A stretch of 64,000 nucleotides of DNA, taken from positions 744,001 to 808,000 of the forward strand of contig JASANH010000239.1 of the NCBI GenBank assembly GCA_030248295.1, in the 5' to 3' direction. This document shows, one piece after another, positions 61,101-64,000 of this stretch (positions are counted from its first letter, which is position 1; each line of letters begins with the position of its first letter). Both the position numbers and the translations under genes were made by a program. The stretch is from Mesodorylaimus sp. YZB2_4 (taxonomy: Eukaryota > Nematoda > Enoplea > Dorylaimida > Dorylaimidae). The notes under the pieces were generated by a model. It did not search any database and had not been told where the DNA came from. It saw nothing but the letters and a program-made list of their open reading frames with translations.

Positions 61101-63224
61101 CGAATTCGTACAAATTGTACAACGGGCGCCAATCCAAAATTAAATCATCTCGAGATAATAATTCTTTTTTCCTAAAAAGTACATTTTAAATATTAGCGCT
61201 CACTAGCAGACAACGTTTCAGGTTTGCAGCTGCTTATGACAAGCGCAGCGCGCCAATTCAAAAATTGGATGGAATGATAAGGATATAAATTGGTCGGCGG
61301 CACACCTTATCAGCGCAGTCATCTCACGGATGAAGGTGACAAAGCGAATTCCATGGCTTCTGCACATCCCCATTGATAAATACACCAGACAGGAACAGTC
61401 TGTCAGAAAAACAAGCAATGACCGACCAGGGTTTGAGGCCATCGGAGGTCAGGAAAACCGCAATCCCGGCGCCGGGGGGGGGGGGGGGGGGGAGGATTTC
61501 AGAGCCCACACGAAAAGATATTTTGGCGGGAATTCAAAATTTCGATTCTGCCGACCGCCCCCTCCTAAATGCTCATAAAATGATAAGAAACCACGAGCAG
61601 AACTGCAGCCACGACGTGCCGGGCGGGTCTTACCTTAACAAAACCAAAAGCACATGGGCGAAAGTTTTGACCAATCTCAATTCCATATTCGGCGTTATCA
61701 CCATTTCGTAAAATAAACGCACAAATTTCAAATGATCATCTTTCGAGAAACGATAGCCGTTCAAGTAGATGTACCTGAAATGCACAGACCATGTCCCACT
61801 GCAGACAACTTGCACAGGCCGGCCCGCGTGCGCCAATATTCATAAAGAATACAATATTCACATCCAGCACCCTAGTTTTAGTGGGGTAGCCAAAATTTCG
61901 GTTCTCCATCTCGATTATTAAGAAAGTCGAAATTTTCTTTTTCCAATAGTCCCCCTTTGCAATCAAGAATTTCAACTTTTTGTTAATAAGTGCTTGAGAT
62001 AAAGAATTTTTGCAAGCCTACTAAAACGTGGGTGCTCAATCTGAATATCACATTCTTTTTTTAATATTCCCCACATTGATTGTAGAGTGCACTTCGTCTT
62101 TAAGCGTCGCGTTAGTAATATTGCCGCTTCTTTTAAATTTTTTTGAATTTTTGAATATTAAAAAGGCGGGAAAATTTGCATGCAAATTATTTTCATCAGC
62201 AACTTATCTTGCTCAAACTTGAACAACTTTTTTCGTGTATTCTGCAAACTTCAAGTTTTTTGGGATGTGTTAGTGAAAAATGGCATTGTCGGCATTTTGT
62301 GACTGTTTGTCAAAAAGTTACTTGAAACAATTCATTTTGGACGACTAACACAAAAAATTGCATCCATTTAGCGCGGCAAATCCAGATGGATAAGCTTTTA
62401 GCATTTTCATGGGATGCGATGGTGGAAAATGACATTATCGGCATTCTGTGACTATTTCGCAAAAAGTTGGACGACTACCAAAAAATGTGCATTCCTTACC
62501 TATCTCATCTGACTTATCCATTTGGCGTGGATAAGTCAGATAGGTAAGAAAGGAGGTTTGTAAGGGTTGAAAAACTTTGAGGTGTTTCTCATGTCATACT
62601 TTATGCATAGCCAAGAAACACACATTTGCCAATAATCTTTACCCCGGGCGGGAGTCGAACCCTCCCCTCCCCAGCGCGAGACAGGCGCCTTGACCGCTAG
62701 GCAACGACCTAAACCACATGAGCGCCTCCGAAAACTGCTGCATTTTATCGCGTACTTTCTTCAAAAAACGTTGCAGTTTTATACCATCTGCGCTTGTATT
62801 AATGAAAAAAGTAGGGTGCCTACTTGTCCAGTTCGCAGGCCCAGTGCAGCAAGGCGGGCCTGACCTCCCTCAGCAACACCGACCGCCCCAGTCCGGCCTT
62901 GATGGCGGCCAGTTGCTCGTCCGCTTCCACCGTCAACTTTTCGTAATATGGAAGGCATTTATTGTAACTGATTTCTTTTTGAAATTTCCCAATTCCGCTC
63001 GCTTGACGATGAGGTAAATGTTTTTTCAGATTTCGTAACGGCGAAGCCATTAATTTTACTGAACTATTCGAGGCGTCTAAAATATTCGAATCGAACGCAT
63101 TCCATTCTCCGTTACCCCCATCGTCCAAAATAATATCGTCCTCTTCTCCCATGCCAACTACTTCCTCCTCGTCCTCTTCGATCTCCTCCTCTTCGCCACT
63201 GTCGTCGTCAGAATCCGATGACAT
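46200..63224 (-). CDS. PSME4: proteasome activator PSME4 (PA200/Blm10 family)
   Basis: PA200 caps the 20S proteasome and promotes breakdown of acetylated histones. My splice model has 28 exons: 63224-62824, 61774-61634, 61171-61055, 60993-60640, 59620-59299, 59235-59093, 57688-57424, 57368-57304, 57246-57084, 56930-56832, 56774-56705, 56618-56554, 55530-55315, 55260-55115, 54687-54533, 54340-54183, 53545-53423, 53256-53161, 52954-52826, 52771-52580, 51644-51508, 51452-51003, 50494-50299, 49441-49092, 48224-47947, 47611-47328, 47132-46905, 46502-46200. All phases agree and the sum is 1881 residues (human about 1843). Signatures: [13 protein letters not shown] near the start, [50 protein letters not shown], and the C-terminal Y-Y-x end (here Y-Y-V) that contacts the proteasome. 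The N-terminus has an extra acidic tract. Introns are repeat-filled. Confidence 0.96.
46545..46870 (+). repeat. three tandem tRNA-like (B-box) repeats in the last PSME4 intron
   Basis: The word GGTTCGAATCCC occurs at about 46563, 46701 and 46842, roughly 140 bases apart. Each is preceded by a G-rich stretch and followed by CAAAG(T/C) or CAAACC. Between units lies AATATGTG(G/C)(C/T)ACTCACTT. GTGGCACTCACC also marks the real exon 27 donor at 46905, so the duplicated unit seems to carry a copy of the splice donor. No complete tRNA cloverleaf was found. Confidence 0.6.
47640..47945. repeat. GATCAATCGAT minisatellite filling PSME4 intron 25
   Basis: Units of about 40-45 bases are built from GATCAATCGATATTCTGATC and AATCAATAAAATTGTGACC variants, shortening to about 22-25 bases at the right end. 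The array takes up nearly all of the 335-base intron and runs up to the donor at 47946. Confidence 0.8.
48225..50298. other. AT-rich introns 23 and 24 of PSME4
   Basis: Apart from exon 24 (49441-49092), this stretch is low-complexity AT-rich sequence with many AAATTT and TTTTAAAA words. I see no tandem period, no gene and no recognised transposable element. Confidence 0.55.
51685..52200. repeat. 21-bp minisatellite in PSME4 intron 20
   Basis: About 24 tandem units of ATTATCGATGTCGATCATTGC with variant blocks (GTCGATC, ATCGATC, ATAGATC, ATACATC, ATAATTGC). The period is a multiple of three, so both strands stay open for long distances (heptads such as I-I-D-V-D-H-C); this is an artefact of the repeat. 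An inverted block of the same unit follows at 52320-52420. Confidence 0.92.
52320..52430. repeat. inverted block of the 21-bp minisatellite
   Basis: Contains four to five units of GATCGACATCGATAATGCAA, the reverse complement of the main array unit, about 120 bases to its right. The two blocks together could form a long hairpin in the intron 20 transcript. Confidence 0.75.
52985..53150 (-). repeat. partial tRNA-like SINE in PSME4 intron 18
   Basis: The minus strand carries GTCTGTCACGCTGGCCAGTG then the B box GGGTTCGACTCCCGCCCGGG and AAAAATGATTG, the order seen in the main SINE family. The A-box end is lost. It lies between exons 18 and 19. Confidence 0.55.
53685..54065. repeat. ATCGAT-rich minisatellite in PSME4 intron 16
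   Basis: Longer, irregular units contain TTGCATTATCGATGATCATC, GCATCATCAATCAATCA and ATAATCGATCATTATCGATC. The word GCATTATCGAT is shared with the 21-bp array in intron 20, so the two arrays are related though their periods differ. Confidence 0.8.
54760..55035. repeat. hairpin interspersed repeat, copy 4, in PSME4 intron 14
   Basis: Contains AAAGGTTGATGTTTCAGCCA on the left and TGGCTGAAACATCAACCAGC on the right, plus GGCTGATGTTTGCCAGCCGG, GCGAGTCTCGCGACTACAGC and GCTCGCCATGGCCTACCAGG. The left and right GATGTTTCAGCC / GGCTGAAACATC words are inverse to each other, showing the terminal inverted structure of the family best. Confidence 0.7.
55580..56048. repeat. 26-bp minisatellite in PSME4 intron 12
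   Basis: About 16 units of GTGCGTTATCACCGATCGAT plus CGATAA. Some units lack TAA (GATCGAAAGTGCG) and one is scrambled near 55890. Each unit contains overlapping GATCGATC palindromes. It is not a CRISPR: there are no unique spacers and the host is an animal. Confidence 0.93.
56060..56550. repeat. tandem tRNA-like repeat pair in PSME4 intron 12
   Basis: Two units of about 250 bases each end TTTTTCT(CT or TT)TGCCCAC then CACTT(A/T)TCAGTGCACTAAA. They contain a B-box-like (GGTTCGACCCCCTCCAAGGC in unit 2) and GGGCTGACCTCGCCCTC-like starts. A diverged third relative is at 54380-54480 in intron 15. A poly-C run of about 14 is at 56147. Confidence 0.55.
57704..59060. repeat. 122-bp satellite filling PSME4 intron 6
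   Basis: Unit starts GACCACTGGTCACTCGCTAA at 57704, 57826, 57948, 58070 and 58192, exactly 122 bases apart and nearly identical, with a further start at 58314. From there to 59060 a longer, diverged higher-order unit alternates CACTCCAGCAGGCATCACTC blocks with the 122-bp block. The array fills almost the whole 1.4-kb intron. The recent part lies next to exon 7. Confidence 0.94.
59675..60625. mobile_element. cluster of GTCTGAAACC MITEs filling PSME4 intron 4
   Basis: The terminal word GTCTGAAACCATATTTTACC or its inverse GGTAAAATATGGTTTCAGAT occurs at least eight times in both orientations between 59675 and 60625. Internal words such as AGTTATGCG, GCCAGATACATT and CCCAGTCTGAAACC are shared. 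Several insertions have stacked in one place. It accounts for nearly all of intron 4. No transposase frame is present. Confidence 0.78.
61855..62112. repeat. MITE family C, copy in PSME4 intron 1
   Basis: Shares GGGGTAGCCAAAATTTCGGT, AAGTCGAAATTTTC, CCCCCTTTGCAATCAAG and the end AATATTCCCCACATTGATTG then GAGTGCACTTCGTC with copies at 29770 and 41695. Confidence 0.6.
62585..62718 (-). repeat. tRNA-derived SINE in PSME4 intron 1
   Basis: The minus-strand head is GGTCGTTGCCTAGCGGTCAA then GGCGCCTGTCTCGCGCTGGG, with the strong B box GGAGGGTTCGACTCCCGCCC. The body has AAGATTATTGGCAAATGTGT and GTTTCTTGGCTATGCATAAA, and the tail GTATGACATGAGA. Of the copies here its promoter boxes look most tRNA-like. 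Confidence 0.78.
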
Positions 63225-63500
63225 TCTTTATTAAGTTTTTCGATCAACGCGTTTTCCCGAAATAAACGCAAAGTCACCGTCTTCCAACCGAATTCGGGTA
63301 GGCAATGAATATTCGCTCGATCTTTTATGCTGGACTGATTTTGTGCAGAATCATCCGCAATTCTTTCCTTTTCCTTTCCACTAGCGCCAGCGCCAACGAT
63401 CTGCCAAACATGGCGCACACCTGCGCAGACACGACCCATGATATAAGCAGTCGGTTGTCTGCTAGCGTGTTCAAATATGCAGACGGTGCGAGCGAGCGCA
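63225..63500. other. presumed PSME4 promoter and leader
   Basis: This stretch lies between the PSME4 start codon and a reverse transcriptase fragment. It is not repeat-like, and short frames on both strands look random. No distinct core promoter element was identified. Confidence 0.35.
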
Positions 63501-63504
63501 GCTG

Positions 63505-64000
63505 GTGTTTCGTGCCGAGTGCGACTCGAGTTCACTCGAAATTCTCAAGTTAAAGAGGATTGATGTCAGTGACGCTTCGGCGCCGATTCTGTTTACGGCA
63601 TTTATCAATCATATCCTTGAAGAATTCACGAAAGAATTCCCAGATGTTCTCCTTCAGGCCTATGCAGACGATCTGGCACTGCTCGGCCCTGTGTTAAAAA
63701 ATGATATCCTCTGCAATGATTTCCAGGCTGCGATTGCGGTCTTGAATTTAACGCTGTTAAAACTCAAGGCTGTTCATTCCACTTTGGACGCTTGCAATCT
63801 ATACCGATTCCCAGGCTCGATGGGAAGCAGATTGCTTTCACTGACACTGTGAAGTACTTGGTGTTTAGCTCTCCGCAAACATGCAATTTCAAGAACACTG
63901 TCGTCAGCTCGCCTCATCTTGCAGGCGTATGATTGGTGCATTTCGCCGCAAGTTTGGAAAATTGGCTACCAATGTTCTGAAGACCGTCTATACACAATGC
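63505..64000 (+). pseudogene. non-LTR retrotransposon reverse transcriptase fragment
   Basis: The plus strand reads A-P-I-L-F-T-A-F-I-N-H-I-L-E-E-F, then Q-A-Y-A-D-D-L-A-L-L-G, the YADD catalytic motif of the reverse transcriptase palm in non-LTR (LINE) elements. The frame stops at 63850-63852. Related sequence continues in other frames (V-K-Y-L-V-F, then R-R-M-I-G-A-F-R-R-K-F-G-K-L-A), so at least two frameshifts have occurred. The 5' half is missing and the 3' part leaves the window. It is probably a dead copy, a possible relative of the source that moved the SINEs. Confidence 0.75.

Overview
This window is nuclear DNA from an invertebrate animal. Genes are split by GT-AG introns, many with TTTTCAG or TTTTAG acceptors. 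The proteins are animal families: kinesin light chain, clathrin light chain, TMX1, PSME4/PA200, M13 neprilysin, an ionotropic glutamate receptor and single-Ig secreted proteins. An ecdysozoan such as a nematode or another small-genome moulting animal fits best, but the species cannot be fixed from sequence alone.

Layout from left to right: (1) 1-412, a possible terminal coding fragment. (2) 894-4564 (+), two tandem single-Ig secreted protein genes. (3) 5149-6800 (-), a membrane protein with EGF modules outside and three PPxY motifs inside. (4) 6.9-9.2 kb, diverged tandem repeats and tRNA-like SINEs. (5) 9266-13466 (-), an intact M13 metallopeptidase, with a broken paralogue at 14.2-15.0 kb. 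(6) 17222-18656 (-), a secreted cysteine-rich plus VWFD protein, flanked by mirror-image compound repeats. (7) 20277-21520 (-), a decayed glutamate-receptor-like gene. (8) 21.9-22.5 kb, a foldback element. (9) 23087-25519 (+), a BTB-like protein. (10) 26517-33361 (-), kinesin light chain with two alternative 3' ends. (11) 34.4-35.8 kb, a MITE cluster. (12) 38028-43849 (-), TMX1, with two foldback elements in its largest intron. (13) 44909-45907 (+), clathrin light chain, head-to-head with TMX1. (14) 46200-63224 (-), PSME4 in 28 exons (1881 codons by my splice model). (15) 63.5-64.0 kb (+), a decayed non-LTR reverse transcriptase.

The genes are unrelated in function: vesicle coat and ER redox (clathrin light chain, TMX1), microtubule transport (KLC), proteasome activation (PSME4), and secreted or surface proteins on the left. 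There are no operons. Local tandem duplication followed by decay is the main theme on the left. Repeat-driven intron expansion is the main theme on the right, where several PSME4 introns are filled by a distinct tandem repeat or MITE cluster. Splice coordinates were derived by hand from reading frame, splice consensus and paralogue or family similarity. They should be accurate to a base in most cases, except where stated.
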